Of a DNA stretch of 64,000 bases, positions 1-9,672 are shown piece by piece. The translations under genes and the position numbers were made by a program. The stretch is from Thiobacillus sp. (lineage in GTDB: Bacteria; Pseudomonadota; Gammaproteobacteria; Burkholderiales; Thiobacillaceae). Location of the stretch: contig NZ_JADMKC010000007.1 in assembly GCF_018780105.1 (NCBI RefSeq), forward strand, positions 62,001 through 126,000, written 5' to 3'. The notes under the pieces were generated by a model, which did not search any database, was not told the origin of the DNA, and saw only the letters and a list, made by a program, of their open reading frames with translations. Position 1 is the first letter of the stretch, and every line of letters begins with the position of its first letter.

Positions 1-1389
1 CGGGGTGACGCTCATGACGATGCCCACCGGGATGGTGTTGGGGGTGGTGGTGTAGGTCGGCAGGGTGAGCGGCGAACCGGTGGAGGAGAGCGTGCCCTGC
101 TGCACTTCGATGGAAAAATACACCAGATTGTCGACCACCTTGAGCAGTGCGGTCTGGTTGTTCAGCGCCATCAGCTTGGGGCTGGAGAGCACCTTGGTGT
201 TGCCAAAGGATTCCAGCAGGTCGATGGTGGCCTTGAAGTTCGATTGCGGCGTACTGGTGTAGGAAATCGAGTAGAAAGGCTGCAGCGTATTGGCGAAATT
301 GGTCAGCGCACCGCCGGTATTGATCGCCCATCCGGTCATCCCTGATGCCAGTTCGTTCCAGTTGACGCCGGCACGGAACTGGTCCTTGAGCTGCACTTCG
401 ACAATGGTCGCCTCGATCATCACCTGGCGCTGCGAAGTCTGCGTGACGCTGTCCAGGTATTGCTGGACCACCTCGTGCTGCCGCGCAGTGCCGAGCACCG
501 ATACGGTGCCGGTCATCGGGTTGACCGCGACATCGTTCTTGCTGTCGGCGGGCTGGTTGCCGAATGCGGCCGTAAACAGGGTGGCGGCGCCGCCGCCTGC
601 CTTGCTGGCCGCTTCGGTTTGCGAAACACGCTCGGCGCGCGCGTCCTTTTCGGCCTGCAGCCGGGCGGCTTTTTCTTCGCCGCTCTGCTTGATGGCGCGG
701 GTGCCTGCCAGCAGCGAACGCAGGTTTTCCGCCAGCACGCTCCAGAAATCGTTGGTGGTCTGGCTGGATACCGTGGTCGAGGATGAATTGCCGCTATAGG
801 TGCCGGCGCTGCTGCCGGACTGTCTGGTACCGCTGCCAGTGCTGGCGATTTGTGCGGCCACGCCGACGCTGGAGGTGGTATTGCGCGCCACGTTCACATA
901 GTTGACGCGATAGGTTTTGGGGTAGGGCGTGTCCGGCATGACCGAGATCGTCTTGCCGTGGGTTTCGTAGCGCAGGTCGGCCTGGCGCGCGATGCGGTCG
1001 AGAATCGACGGCAGCGGTTCGTTCACCGCATTGAGGGTGACGCGCCCGCTGATGCCGGGGAACAGGTCGATGTTGTACTGGGTGTCGCGCGCAATCGAAA
1101 ACAGCAGGTCTTTCACCGGCACATCGTTCACCACCACCGTATACGTTGGCACCGGGGCAGAGAGCTTGGGTGGCGCCAGGGTAGGGGCGGCCTTGACCGG
1201 CGCCGGGGGGGGGCTGCTGGCCGTAGCAGACGGGGCCGGTTGCTGGATATGGTAGGGCGAGGGGCCGTAGGTCGGCAGGGGGGCGCAGGCGCTCGCCAGA
1301 AGCAGGCTGCACAGTGCCAGGGCCGTCGGTCCGGTGTGACGCAAGGCGGGGAGCTCAAACACGGCACGGTTAAACACGAAATCAGTCAT
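1..1389 (-). CDS. mshL: MSHA-type pilus secretin MshL, N-terminal part (runs off the left edge)
   Basis: The frame opens with ATG at 1389 and stays open to base 1, giving 463 visible residues of a longer protein. The N-terminus has a lipoprotein signal peptide ending in a lipobox (LLASAC, cysteine near residue 36). A Pro/Ala-rich linker follows, then an STN-type secretin N-domain (about residues 80-150, with VKDLLFSIARDTQYN), a Ser/Thr/Gly-rich loop and the beginning of the secretin barrel region. The visible end, IPVGIVMSVTP, is typical of secretin barrels. MshL forms the outer-membrane channel for a type IV MSHA-like pilus. Its ATG overlaps the TGA of the ATPase gene upstream (ATGA), so the two are translationally coupled. 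Other GspD/PilQ-type secretins are possible, but the lipobox, the size of the N-domain and the MshM-like neighbour favour MshL. Confidence 0.82.
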   Translation of the reverse strand, partial: MTDFVFNRAVFELPALRHTGPTALALCSLLLASACAPLPTYGPSPYHIQQPAPSATASSPPPAPVKAAPTLAPPKLSAPVPTYTVVVNDVPVKDLLFSIARDTQYNIDLFPGISGRVTLNAVNEPLPSILDRIARQADLRYETHGKTISVMPDTPYPKTYRVNYVNVARNTTSSVGVAAQIASTGSGTRQSGSSAGTYSGNSSSTTVSSQTTNDFWSVLAENLRSLLAGTRAIKQSGEEKAARLQAEKDARAERVSQTEAASKAGGGAATLFTAAFGNQPADSKNDVAVNPMTGTVSVLGTARQHEVVQQYLDSVTQTSQRQVMIEATIVEVQLKDQFRAGVNWNELASGMTGWAINTGGALTNFANTLQPFYSISYTSTPQSNFKATIDLLESFGNTKVLSSPKLMALNNQTALLKVVDNLVYFSIEVQQGTLSSTGSPLTLPTYTTTPNTIPVGIVMSVTP

Positions 1390-2696
1390 CCTGTCGGCAA
1401 GACTACGCTGCGCAATTTGCCTACCGTGCGCAGAAACGGTGTTGCCCGATGCAGATCCTGGCTGGCGGGGGCGGCAGGGAGCTTGTCCAGCGCGGCTTGC
1501 GCAGTGTTGCGGTCGGGAAACTCGCCCGCCAGGATGACCCAGGCAGGCGTACCGCGGCTTAGCACATGCAACACCCGCACCGGTCGAGGGGTGGCGGTTT
1601 TCAGGCTCCCCATTACTACGGCTGCCTGCGTGGCATCTTTAACCGCGGCAAGCTGGACGACATGGGTTCCGGGCGCGGCGGCGGCCAGCCAGCGCTCGGC
1701 TTGCCGGGCTTGTTCAGCCACGCGATCGGCCGGAGCGACAACAGGCGCTGGCGTCGGACGCGCGGTGGGCATGGCCGCAGGCGGCGTCAGCGCCATCCAG
1801 GCGACGAACGCCAGCAGCCCCACGCCGGCTGCGAGTCCGACGGCGAGCCAGGTCCAGCGGGGCGGTCCGAGCCCGCTGCGGAAGCGCTGCGGCTGCATCT
1901 CGGCATCGCCTGCCGCCGCGTCCAGATGGGCCGGAGTCAGGGTATGGGTTTGTCCGGCATAGGCCGCCAGCAGGGTTTTGTCGGCCAGCACATTGATGCG
2001 GCGCGACAGGCCGCCCGAAAGCCGCGTCATGCGCGTGACCAGGGCGGACGAGAACAGATCGGGTCCGCGGTAGCCCGCCACGCTGAGGCGGGCGCGCAGA
2101 TAGTCGGCGACTTCGCTTTCGCTCAAGGGCGACAGGTTGAGGCTTAGGGTGATGCGGTCCTTGAGCTGGCGAATGCTCGGCTCGGCCAGATGTGCGTCCA
2201 GCTCGGGTTGGCCAAACAGGACGATCTGTAGCAACTTGTCGGTCGCGGTTTCCAGATTGGTCAGCAGGCGCAGGAATTCCAAGTTGTCGAGCGCGATGCC
2301 TTGCGCTTCCTCGACAAACACCACGACGCGCCGTCCGGTCTGGTGGCGCGCCAGCAAGCTGGTGTTGAGCTGGGCCAACCGCGCCTGGCGGCCGTTTTCC
2401 GGGGTGTCGATGCCGAGGTCGGCCAGAATCGCCGCCAGCATGTCGTCGGGCGGCAGGGTCGGGTTGCCGAGGTAAATGCTGTCGATGGTATCGGGGAGTT
2501 GGCCGACCAGTTTGCGGCACAGCATGGTTTTGCCGCTGCCGACTTCGCCGACCACCTTGATGATGCCTTCGCCCTGGCCGATGGCGTACAGCAGGGCGGC
2601 GAGCATTTCCCCGCGCTGGCCGCCGGCATACCAGTATTCGGTATTCGGCGTGATGCGGAAGGGGGCTTCCTTTAGACCGAAATAGTCAAAGTACAC
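1386..2696 (-). CDS. mshM: ExeA/MshM-type AAA+ ATPase with C-terminal SPOR domain
   Basis: This 436-residue protein starts with the family signature MYFDYFGLKEAPF. Residues 1-270 form an AAA+ ATPase with Walker A GEVGSGKT near residue 50 and Walker B VVVFVEEAQ near 125. A transmembrane helix lies at about 285-307, followed by a Pro/Ala-rich linker and a SPOR-like peptidoglycan-binding domain (about 345-435, ending in a PFLRTVGKL segment). The arrangement is that of the GspA/ExeA/MshM/DamX group, which helps a secretin assemble through the cell wall, and the next gene is that secretin. The start codon is GTG at 2696, fixed by the conserved N-terminus. No Shine-Dalgarno sequence precedes it, because a 264-bp inverted-repeat element ends 7 bp upstream. 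The MshM name is inferred from family and context. Confidence 0.8.
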   Translation of the reverse strand: MYFDYFGLKEAPFRITPNTEYWYAGGQRGEMLAALLYAIGQGEGIIKVVGEVGSGKTMLCRKLVGQLPDTIDSIYLGNPTLPPDDMLAAILADLGIDTPENGRQARLAQLNTSLLARHQTGRRVVVFVEEAQGIALDNLEFLRLLTNLETATDKLLQIVLFGQPELDAHLAEPSIRQLKDRITLSLNLSPLSESEVADYLRARLSVAGYRGPDLFSSALVTRMTRLSGGLSRRINVLADKTLLAAYAGQTHTLTPAHLDAAAGDAEMQPQRFRSGLGPPRWTWLAVGLAAGVGLLAFVAWMALTPPAAMPTARPTPAPVVAPADRVAEQARQAERWLAAAAPGTHVVQLAAVKDATQAAVVMGSLKTATPRPVRVLHVLSRGTPAWVILAGEFPDRNTAQAALDKLPAAPASQDLHRATPFLRTVGKLRSVVLPTG

Positions 2697-2703
2697 AGGA
2701 TCA

Positions 2704-2967
2704 GGGCGTGTTAATGCTCATTTCGCGTCTGCGTTGCCGCGAGAAAGCGATGGATGCAAGGCGCGTCGCACCGGCAAGGGTAATCTCTTGCCAAGCGGCG
2801 CAACGCCGCAGACACGCTTTCTCGCGACAACCCGGAGGGACGGGTTCGATTTGGGCGCATTCCTTTGTCGCGAGCCACTTGCAGTGAGGACACTGCGGCG
2901 CGTCTCGCTTCGCGGACTGCACCCAAATTGAACGCGTCGCAGGCGTGAAATGAGCATTAACACGCCC
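2704..2967. repeat. 264-bp MITE-like element with perfect 21-bp terminal inverted repeats
   Basis: Bases 2704-2724 and 2947-2967 are exact reverse complements, beginning GGGCGTGTTAATGC. The match continues to about 30 bp per arm with two mismatches. Inside are further inverted repeats: 2739-2749 with 2815-2825, a GGCAAG/CTTGCC hairpin at 2773-2792, and a third pair near 2850 and 2920. No open frame longer than short shadows is present, so it cannot encode a transposase. It fills exactly the space between the stop of the response regulator and the start of the ATPase gene. No clear target duplication is visible. Termini beginning GGG-N-GTGTTA suggest mobilisation by an IS5-like transposase, but this is a guess. 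Confidence 0.75.
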
Positions 2968-4397
2968 TAGTCTGTCCCGTAGGTCTGCATGCGGCTGTAG
3001 AGCGTGGTGCGGTTGATGCCGAGCAGCTTGGCGGCCTGGGACAGGTTGCCGTGGGTCATGTTGAGCGCGGCCTCGACGTAGGCTTTCTCCCACAGACGCA
3101 GCGTGACATCGAGGTTGAAGTTGGCCTGGGTCTGCAATTGCTTGCGCGCCAGTTCGATCAGCGCCTTGCCGTCGTTGGCGAGCGGGATTTCCTGCGGATA
3201 GGCCTGATCGGTGTCGAGCTCGGCTTCCAGCTGCTGGGCGTTGACCGACATGCCGGGGTATTTGGTGGTGAGACGAATCGCAATGTTGCGCAGCTCGCGT
3301 ACGTTGCCGGGGAAGTGATAGTCCTCCCACATCTGTTGCGCGCGCGGGTCGAGCAGAAACGCCTGGCTCTTTGCTTCGCGGGCGTAAAAGTCGCGGAAGT
3401 GGTTGAGCAGGGTGAGCTTGTCCTGTCCCATTTCGCGCAGCGGCGGAACCGCGATCGAGAACACCGACAGACGGTGGTAGAGGTCGGCACGGAAGCGGCC
3501 GGCCTTGATTTCGGCACGCAGGTCGCGGTTGGTTGCGGTGACGATGCGGGCGTTGGAAAACCGCGGCTGGGTTTCGCCGACCCGCTGGTACTCGCCGTTT
3601 TCCAGCACGCGCAGCAGCTTGGCCTGCAGCTCCAGCGGCAATTCGCCGATTTCATCGAGGAACAGCGTGCCGTTTTCGGCTTCTTCGAAATAGCCCGCCC
3701 GCGCCGTGGTCGCACCGGTAAAGGCGCCCTTGGCGTAGCCGAACAGGGTGGGTTCGACCAGCGTCGGCGAAATCGCCGCGCAGTTGAGGGCGAGATAGGG
3801 TTTGGCCGCACGCGGCGACAACTGATGCAGGCTGGAAGCCACGCGTTCCTTGCCGCTGCCGGATTCGCCTTCGATCAGGACCGGGAAGGGCGCGGCGGCG
3901 TATTGCTTGATTTGCTGGCGCAGTTTGTCCATCGCCGGGCTCTCGCCGACGATGCCGGAATCCTTGACCGGAACCGGCGCCTTGTCGGCGCTGCGTTCTG
4001 CGCCTTGTACCAGCAGGGCGTTGAACAGCAGCGATTTCAGGCGTTCGGGTTCGCACGGCTTGGCGACAAAATCGATCGCGCCGAGGGCGCGGGCATGGCG
4101 TGCATTGGCTTCGTCGCTCTGGCCGGACAAAACCAGAATCTTGATGCTGGGCGAGATGCTCAGCAGGTCGGCGATCAGGGCAAAGCCTTCGTCGGGCTTG
4201 TGCGGGTGCGGCGGCAGCCCGAGGTCGACCAGCGCCAGTTGCGGCGGTTCGTCGAGTTGCGTCAGCAGGCTGCGCACTTGTGCGCGCGACTCGGCGGCCG
4301 AGATTTCAAAGTCCTTGCTCAGGACATAAGTAAGCGTATCGGAGATGAGCGGGTCATCGTCGACGATTAGCAGGCTGGGTTTATTGGTTTGGGCCAC
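2967..4397 (-). CDS. Sigma-54-dependent response regulator (NtrC family)
   Basis: The protein has three recognisable parts: an N-terminal receiver (acidic triad DDD near residue 12, phospho-acceptor Asp in ALVDLGLP, conserved Lys in VAKP), a central AAA+ sigma-54 activation domain (Walker A GESGSGKE, sigma-54 contact loop GAFTGA, Walker B LFLDEIGE), and a Fis-type helix-turn-helix at the C-terminus ([20 protein letters not shown]). It would activate RpoN promoters on phosphorylation by a sensor kinase that is not in this window. The GTG at 4397 is preferred because a GGAG sits 5 bases before it; an in-frame ATG at 4436 would add 13 residues. The last base of the TAG stop region lies on the edge of the inverted-repeat element. 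Its position before the pilus genes suggests, but does not show, that it controls them. Confidence 0.88.
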   Translation of the reverse strand: MAQTNKPSLLIVDDDPLISDTLTYVLSKDFEISAAESRAQVRSLLTQLDEPPQLALVDLGLPPHPHKPDEGFALIADLLSISPSIKILVLSGQSDEANARHARALGAIDFVAKPCEPERLKSLLFNALLVQGAERSADKAPVPVKDSGIVGESPAMDKLRQQIKQYAAAPFPVLIEGESGSGKERVASSLHQLSPRAAKPYLALNCAAISPTLVEPTLFGYAKGAFTGATTARAGYFEEAENGTLFLDEIGELPLELQAKLLRVLENGEYQRVGETQPRFSNARIVTATNRDLRAEIKAGRFRADLYHRLSVFSIAVPPLREMGQDKLTLLNHFRDFYAREAKSQAFLLDPRAQQMWEDYHFPGNVRELRNIAIRLTTKYPGMSVNAQQLEAELDTDQAYPQEIPLANDGKALIELARKQLQTQANFNLDVTLRLWEKAYVEAALNMTHGNLSQAAKLLGINRTTLYSRMQTYGTD

Positions 4398-4504
4398 TGA
4401 GTCTCCAGATCGTGGGTGCCGCAAACGCGCATGCACCTATCGCGGTGGAGTGGATCGTGCGCGTGTCGGAATTCCGTCGATTGTGCCAGAGAGCGGGTGA
4501 AAGT

Positions 4505-4556
4505 AAAACCTGACCGCTGCGGGGTGTGAGGTCCCGCCTCAGCGGACAGTCAGGTG
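4505..4556 (-). terminator. Rho-independent-type terminator after the PilZ-like gene
   Basis: Bases 4509-4520 pair with 4541-4556, with a 4-base bulge. Read on the minus strand, the stem is followed by TTTTACTTT. It sits just beyond the stop of the gene at 4581. Confidence 0.55.
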
Positions 4557-4580
4557 AAACAGGCTGGGCGTGATCCGGTT

Positions 4581-6332
4581 CTAGTCGTCGACCGCTGCGG
4601 TGCTGGGCTCAAGGTCGGGTTTGCCGGGCTCGACATAGGGCTCGACTGCGACGCGGATCCAGCCTTCGCTGCGATCAATCGGCTTGCCCAGCGAGAACTT
4701 TCTGATCTCGGACACGCCGTGAATCTGGAAGGCCCTGCCGGGGATGAAATTGACTGGATCGATGACGACGCTCTCCTGGCCGCTGCCGCTGCCGTTGCCC
4801 AGCCACAGACTGGCGTGCGCCTGGCTCGTGCCATTCAGGTCGACGCCGTCCACCGTATAGGTCGACACGGCAGGCGGGTCATACAACATCACCAGGGAAG
4901 GGGGTTCGGCAAGGGTTTCGATTCCGACCGAACTGCTGTCGTCGTTGACACGCGACAGGCGGCGAACAATGCCGAGTTGCCACTGCTGGGATTCGTGCGG
5001 TTTGAGACAAATGAGCGCGCCCACGCGCAGCCAGTCCTTGTCGCGCGACTCGACGATGGCGCCGAAGCCGCATTCGCTTTCGTCATGCATCACCCAGCTT
5101 TCGACATCGGGGGAACTCCGGATGACGGGGGCCTGCATTTGCGAGACGCGCTCGCGGGTGCGTTCGGTGATGAAACCGTACACCTGCACGTCGTCGGCCT
5201 CGTTGTAGCTCAGTCCCGAGCCGTAGGGTGATACCTGCTGGGTGGGGGCATCCGCCACCTTGAGCTGGCTGATGATGGCGCTGTGTCCATGCGCGACATC
5301 GAACATGCGCTTCATGTTTTCGCGTGGGGCGCGGCGCTGTTCCCGGGAAGTCAGCGAAGACCAACTGAGCTGCAGGTGTTTGAGCAGATCCAGGCTTTCG
5401 GCGGTGCGGGCGTTTTCGGTCAGTCCCAGCTGCCCCGGCGCGCTGCCTGCGTGCAAGGCGGCGCTTAGTTCGTCCAGCTTGAGGAGCAGGGCCGAAGTCG
5501 TCCAGAAGCGCATGGGTTTGTTGAGATCGGGTTTGCGCGCGCGGCGCGGGCCGTGATCGGCTGACAGGTCGACGACAAAACTGGGGGCGTCGGGACTCAT
5601 CCGCCGGTCCAGCTGCAGGTGCATTTGCCAGCTTCTGAGCCATTGATCGAGCAGATCGAGCTGTTTGGGATAGAGCGTGCCGGAATTGGCCAGGCTCACC
5701 ATCGAAATGTGCAGGTAGGCCGATTCGCAGCTGCAGGCGGCGCTGTCGTCGGCGTAGGCGAGCATGGGTTGCCGGCTGAAACCTTCGCTTTCGGCGATGC
5801 GATACAGGTTATGCAGGCGCAGCCAGAGTTTCTCGCCCGCGGGCAGGTAGCGAATCGAGCGCCACTTCAGCAGGTGGCCGAACGCCCGGATCGCACGCAG
5901 GGTGATGAGCGGAATCAGGCTTTCGTACGTGCTTTTTTCGGAGCGGGTTGAGAACAGCTGGACGAAGGTGTAGTAACCGCGCGCGCTTTCCCAATACAGG
6001 CCATATACCGCGTGCCACAGCTGGCTTTCCACTGAGCGCGACATGCGCGGGTTGCGCAGGTATTGCTGGACCAGGGTGTCTTGCAGGTCCTGGGCCTTTT
6101 CGTCCAGCAGCATCAACACCGCCAGTCGATCTTTCGTGAAATGTGACGAGTTCTCGTTGAGCCGCTTGAGTTCGCCGAGGATGGATTGTTGGCATTTGAA
6201 CGCATCGCCGATCGGCAATGCCGCAATCCAGCGCGTGGCCGCCTTGACGCTGCCGATCGGGTCTTCGTCCCCCTTGCCGAATGGGGTGAGGCGAGCGATT
6301 CCAGATGCGAATTTGGCGGCCAGTGAGTTCAT
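4581..6332 (-). CDS. Large hypothetical protein with PilZ-like C-terminal signatures
   Basis: This 583-residue protein is not a family I can name. The N-terminal 330 residues look alpha-helical and soluble, with no signal peptide or membrane segment. After it come an arginine-rich stretch (REQRRAPRE, near 330-338), a second RxxxR (RTRER, residues 391-395) and then D417-x-S-x-x-G422 within WVMHDESECGFGAIV, followed by beta-rich sequence. RxxxR plus DxSxxG about 20 residues later is the cyclic-di-GMP binding signature of PilZ domains, so I suggest, with modest confidence, a c-di-GMP effector. The C-terminal 100 residues are acidic and end in a Pro/Glu-rich tail. It is followed by its own terminator, and alaS lies upstream on the same strand, 70 bp away. 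The regulator and MSHA-type genes lie downstream. Confidence 0.75.
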   Translation of the reverse strand: MNSLAAKFASGIARLTPFGKGDEDPIGSVKAATRWIAALPIGDAFKCQQSILGELKRLNENSSHFTKDRLAVLMLLDEKAQDLQDTLVQQYLRNPRMSRSVESQLWHAVYGLYWESARGYYTFVQLFSTRSEKSTYESLIPLITLRAIRAFGHLLKWRSIRYLPAGEKLWLRLHNLYRIAESEGFSRQPMLAYADDSAACSCESAYLHISMVSLANSGTLYPKQLDLLDQWLRSWQMHLQLDRRMSPDAPSFVVDLSADHGPRRARKPDLNKPMRFWTTSALLLKLDELSAALHAGSAPGQLGLTENARTAESLDLLKHLQLSWSSLTSREQRRAPRENMKRMFDVAHGHSAIISQLKVADAPTQQVSPYGSGLSYNEADDVQVYGFITERTRERVSQMQAPVIRSSPDVESWVMHDESECGFGAIVESRDKDWLRVGALICLKPHESQQWQLGIVRRLSRVNDDSSSVGIETLAEPPSLVMLYDPPAVSTYTVDGVDLNGTSQAHASLWLGNGSGSGQESVVIDPVNFIPGRAFQIHGVSEIRKFSLGKPIDRSEGWIRVAVEPYVEPGKPDLEPSTAAVDD

Positions 6333-6402
6333 GATGTCTGCTTACCGGTGAAGAGTGTGTGGGGTCTTTACGGGTTGATTGGCAAAATCCGTACCAGCGC
6401 GC

Positions 6403-9021
6403 TCAAGTCAGCTTGCCTTGCGCCCATGCGTACACCGACTCGAGCGCAGCCGGCAGCCTGCTTGCATCGCTGCCCCCGGCCATTGCCAGATCCGGTTTGC
6501 CGCCGCCTTTGCCGCCGACCTGGGTGGCGACGAAGTTGACCAGTTCGCCTGCCTTGATTTTCGCGATGACATCGGGGGTGACGGCTGCGATCAGGCTGAC
6601 CTTGCCGTCGGCGACAGTGGCCAGCACCAGTGCGCAGGACTTCAGTTTGTCGCGCAGCGTGTCAGCTGTTTCGCGAAGACTCTTGGCATCCGCGCCGTCA
6701 AGCCGGGCGGCGAGCACGCGCACGCCCGCCACCTCGACGGCCTGTTGCAGCAATTCGTCGCCCTGGCTGGCCGCGAGTTTCGATTTCAGCCGGTCCAGTT
6801 CCTTTTCCAGCGTACGGCTGTGTTCGATCAGCTGCGTCACGCGTTCGGCGGTATCGGCCGGCGTGGACTTGACCAGATGTGCCACGGTTCCGAGATTCTT
6901 TTCGGTTTCGCTCAGGTAGTTCAGCACGCCGGTGCCGGTGGTCGCTTCCACCCGACGGATGCCGGCGGCCACGCCCGATTCGGCGAGAATCTTGAACAGG
7001 CCGATGTCGCCGGTGCGCGCCACATGGGTGCCGCCGCACAGCTCGCGCGAGCTGCCGATATCGAGCACGCGCACTTCGTCGCCGTACTTCTCGCCGAACA
7101 ACATCATCGCGCCGGTTTTCTGCGCGTCTTCGATGGCCATGACGCGTGCCTGGGTGGCGGTGTTGGCCAGAATTTCCGCGTTGACGCGCCGCTCGACTTC
7201 GTGAATCTGCGCATCGCTCAGCGGCGAAGGCTGGACGAAGTCGAAGCGGGTCTTGTCGGCATCGACCAGCGAGCCTTTCTGCTGCACGTGCTCGCCCAGC
7301 ACCTCGCGCAAGGCCTTGTGCATGAGGTGGGTGGCCGAGTGATTGCGCATGGTGCGCGCGCGATTGTCCTCGTCCACCCTGGACTGCACTTCGTCGCCGA
7401 CTTTCAGGCTGCCGGTTTTGACGACGCCATGGTGGCCGAATACGTGTGCCTGAATTTTGAGCGTGTCTTCCACTCCGAACACGCCGCCGGCCGCCTGCAA
7501 CACGCCGCAGTCGCCCGCCTGGCCGCCGGACTCGGCATAGAAGGGAGTGTGGTCGAGCACCGCGACGCCAAGCTCGCCTTCGCGCAGTTCGTCGACGGTG
7601 CTGCCATCGCGGTACAGCGCGAGGACTTTGCCGGTGTGCGCCAGCGTGTCGTAGCCGTGGAAGGTGGTCGCTTCGCCGCTATAGGCGAGGCCCGCGCCGA
7701 GCTTGAATTTGCCCGCTGCGCGCGCCTGCGATTTCTGCTGCGCCATCGCGGCGTCGAAGGCATCGGTGTCGACGGCGACATTCGCTTCGCGGCAGATGTC
7801 GGCAGTCAGGTCGAGCGGGAAGCCATAGGTGTCGTGCAGCTTGAATGCCAACACGCCGTCGAACACGCCGCCTGCGGGCAGCGATTTGAGCGCGCTGTCG
7901 AGGATGCCCATGCCGTGTTCGATGGTTTCGAAGAAACGTTCTTCTTCTTGCCGCAGGATGTCTGTCACGCGCGTTTGCGCCTTGGCGAGTTCCGGATAGG
8001 CCTCGCCCATTTGCGCGGCGAGATCGGGCACGATGCGGTTGAAGAAGGCGGCACGCGCGCCCAGTTTGTAGCCGTGGCGGATGGCGCGGCGGATGATGCG
8101 GCGCAGCACGTAGCCGCGGCCTTCGTTGCCGGGGATGACGCCGTCGACGATGAGGAAGGAACAGGCGCGGATGTGGTCGGCGATGACCTTGAGCGAGTTG
8201 TTGGTCAGGTCGGCGGTCTGCGTCTCGCGCGCGGCGGCGGCGATCAGCGCCTGGAACAGGTCGATCTCGTAGTTGGAATGCACGTGCTGCATCACCGCCG
8301 ATATGCGCTCCAGCCCCATGCCGGTATCCACGCTGGGCTTGGGCAGCGGATGCATGGTGCCGGCCTCGTCGCGGTTGAACTGCATGAACACGTTGTTCCA
8401 GATTTCGATGTAGCGGTCGCCGTCTTCTTCGGGTGAGCCGGGCGGGCCGCCGTAGATGCCTTCGCCGTGGTCGTAGAAGATTTCGGTGCAGGGGCCGCAG
8501 GGGCCGGTGTCGCCCATCGCCCAGAAGTTGTCGGAGGCGTAGCGTGCGCCCTTGTTGTCGCCGATGCGGATGATGCGGTCCTTGGGAATTCCGATGTCGT
8601 TGTGCCAGATGTCGAACGCTTCGTCGTCCTCGGCATAGACCGTGACCCAGAGCTTTTCGGTCGGCAGATTCAACACTGTAGTCAGGTATTCCCATGCGTA
8701 TTTGATCGCATCCTGCTTGAAATAGTCGCCGAAGCTGAAGTTGCCCAGCATCTCGAAAAAGGTGTGGTGGCGCGCGGTGTAGCCGACGTTTTCCAGGTCG
8801 TTGTGCTTGCCGCCTGCGCGCACGCAACGCTGCGACGACACTGCACGGGTGTAAGCGCGCGTGTCCTGGCCGGTGAACACGTCCTTGAACTGGACCATGC
8901 CGGCGTTGGTGAACAGCAGCGTGGGGTCGTTGCCCGGAACCAGCGAACTGGAAGCGACAACGGTGTGGCCTTTGGATGCGAAGAAGTCGAGAAAACTCTG
9001 GCGGATAGCGCTGCTTTTCAT
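6403..9021 (-). CDS. alaS: Alanyl-tRNA synthetase
   Basis: The 872-residue protein has the length and order of AlaRS: the class II catalytic domain at the N-terminus ([19 protein letters not shown], typical for the family), a tRNA recognition region, the editing domain with its zinc-binding motifs ([11 protein letters not shown] and CGGTH) and a C-terminal C-Ala domain rich in Gly/Lys ([15 protein letters not shown]). It charges tRNA-Ala with alanine and clears mischarged Ser and Gly. The gene reads away from the DUF1415 gene across about 100 bp. No frameshift or missing motif is apparent. Confidence 0.98.
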   Translation of the reverse strand: MKSSAIRQSFLDFFASKGHTVVASSSLVPGNDPTLLFTNAGMVQFKDVFTGQDTRAYTRAVSSQRCVRAGGKHNDLENVGYTARHHTFFEMLGNFSFGDYFKQDAIKYAWEYLTTVLNLPTEKLWVTVYAEDDEAFDIWHNDIGIPKDRIIRIGDNKGARYASDNFWAMGDTGPCGPCTEIFYDHGEGIYGGPPGSPEEDGDRYIEIWNNVFMQFNRDEAGTMHPLPKPSVDTGMGLERISAVMQHVHSNYEIDLFQALIAAAARETQTADLTNNSLKVIADHIRACSFLIVDGVIPGNEGRGYVLRRIIRRAIRHGYKLGARAAFFNRIVPDLAAQMGEAYPELAKAQTRVTDILRQEEERFFETIEHGMGILDSALKSLPAGGVFDGVLAFKLHDTYGFPLDLTADICREANVAVDTDAFDAAMAQQKSQARAAGKFKLGAGLAYSGEATTFHGYDTLAHTGKVLALYRDGSTVDELREGELGVAVLDHTPFYAESGGQAGDCGVLQAAGGVFGVEDTLKIQAHVFGHHGVVKTGSLKVGDEVQSRVDEDNRARTMRNHSATHLMHKALREVLGEHVQQKGSLVDADKTRFDFVQPSPLSDAQIHEVERRVNAEILANTATQARVMAIEDAQKTGAMMLFGEKYGDEVRVLDIGSSRELCGGTHVARTGDIGLFKILAESGVAAGIRRVEATTGTGVLNYLSETEKNLGTVAHLVKSTPADTAERVTQLIEHSRTLEKELDRLKSKLAASQGDELLQQAVEVAGVRVLAARLDGADAKSLRETADTLRDKLKSCALVLATVADGKVSLIAAVTPDVIAKIKAGELVNFVATQVGGKGGGKPDLAMAGGSDASRLPAALESVYAWAQGKLT

Positions 9022-9123
9022 GATTATTGGCGGACGTTAAAGGGTGGCGGCGGCATGTTCGTCGAACAATGGGGCATTGTATCCGCTAAAGTTCCGCTCT
9101 TACAGGCGCTTGGAGTGGCGAAA

Positions 9124-9672
9124 ATGGGTGAAGACGAAGTGATCGCGGCGACACGGGAATGGCTGGAAAAGGCCGTCATTGGGCTCAACCTGTGCCCGTT
9201 TGCCAAGGCGGTTTACGTGAAAAACCAGGTCCGTTTTGTGGTCAGCGCGGCCAAACATCTGGACGGCTGGCTGGAAGACCTTGATCGCGAGCTGGATTTT
9301 CTGGCCGAGGCCGATCCCGAGCAGGTCGATACGACCTTGCTGATTCATTCGACCCTGTTGCCGGATTTTCTCGACTTCAATGATTTCATGCAGTTGGCTG
9401 AGGCCGCCGTCGAAGAGCACGGGCTGGAAGGCGTGATCCAGATCGCCAGTTTTCATCCGCAATTCCAGTTCGAAGGGACGGCGCCCGACGACATGGGCAA
9501 TTTCACCAATCGCGCGCCCTATCCCACGCTGCATCTGCTGCGCGAGGCGAGCATCGCCCGCGCGGTGGAGGCGTTTCCCGAAGCGGAAACCATCTACCAG
9601 CGCAATATCGAGACGCTGGAAGTGCTGGGCCGACCGGCCTGGGAGGCGTTGCTGGTTCGAACGAAGACATAG
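9124..9672 (+). CDS. DUF1415 family protein
   Basis: The 182-residue product fits the DUF1415 family: an N-terminal WLEKAVIGLNLCPFAK motif, a central HP[QE]FQFEG-type segment (SFHPQFQFEGT) and the conserved APYPTLHLLRE segment near the C-terminus. No function has been demonstrated for the family; it is soluble and common in proteobacteria. The ATG at 9124 is preferred because GGAG lies 9 bases upstream; the same frame is open for much longer but only as an antisense shadow of alaS. The final codons form the first unit of a 26-bp tandem repeat that continues into the intergenic region. The gene converges on soxB with a shared terminator between them. Confidence 0.85.
   Translation: MGEDEVIAATREWLEKAVIGLNLCPFAKAVYVKNQVRFVVSAAKHLDGWLEDLDRELDFLAEADPEQVDTTLLIHSTLLPDFLDFNDFMQLAEAAVEEHGLEGVIQIASFHPQFQFEGTAPDDMGNFTNRAPYPTLHLLREASIARAVEAFPEAETIYQRNIETLEVLGRPAWEALLVRTKT

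Noticed and set aside
850-1962. 370-codon plus-strand frame across the secretin and ATPase genes
   Set aside because: It is antisense to two well-supported minus-strand genes, and its protein is Arg/Ala/Gly-rich without any family pattern, as expected for a shadow in GC-rich DNA.
4440-4500. Sigma-54 promoter (TGGCAC-N5-TTGC) upstream of the response regulator
   Set aside because: A TGGCAC hexamer is present on the minus strand, but the -12 element is not at the required spacing.
6379-8436. 685-codon plus-strand frame opposite alaS
   Set aside because: Long but fully antisense to alaS, with His/Ala/Val-rich low-information sequence; no domain or ribosome site.
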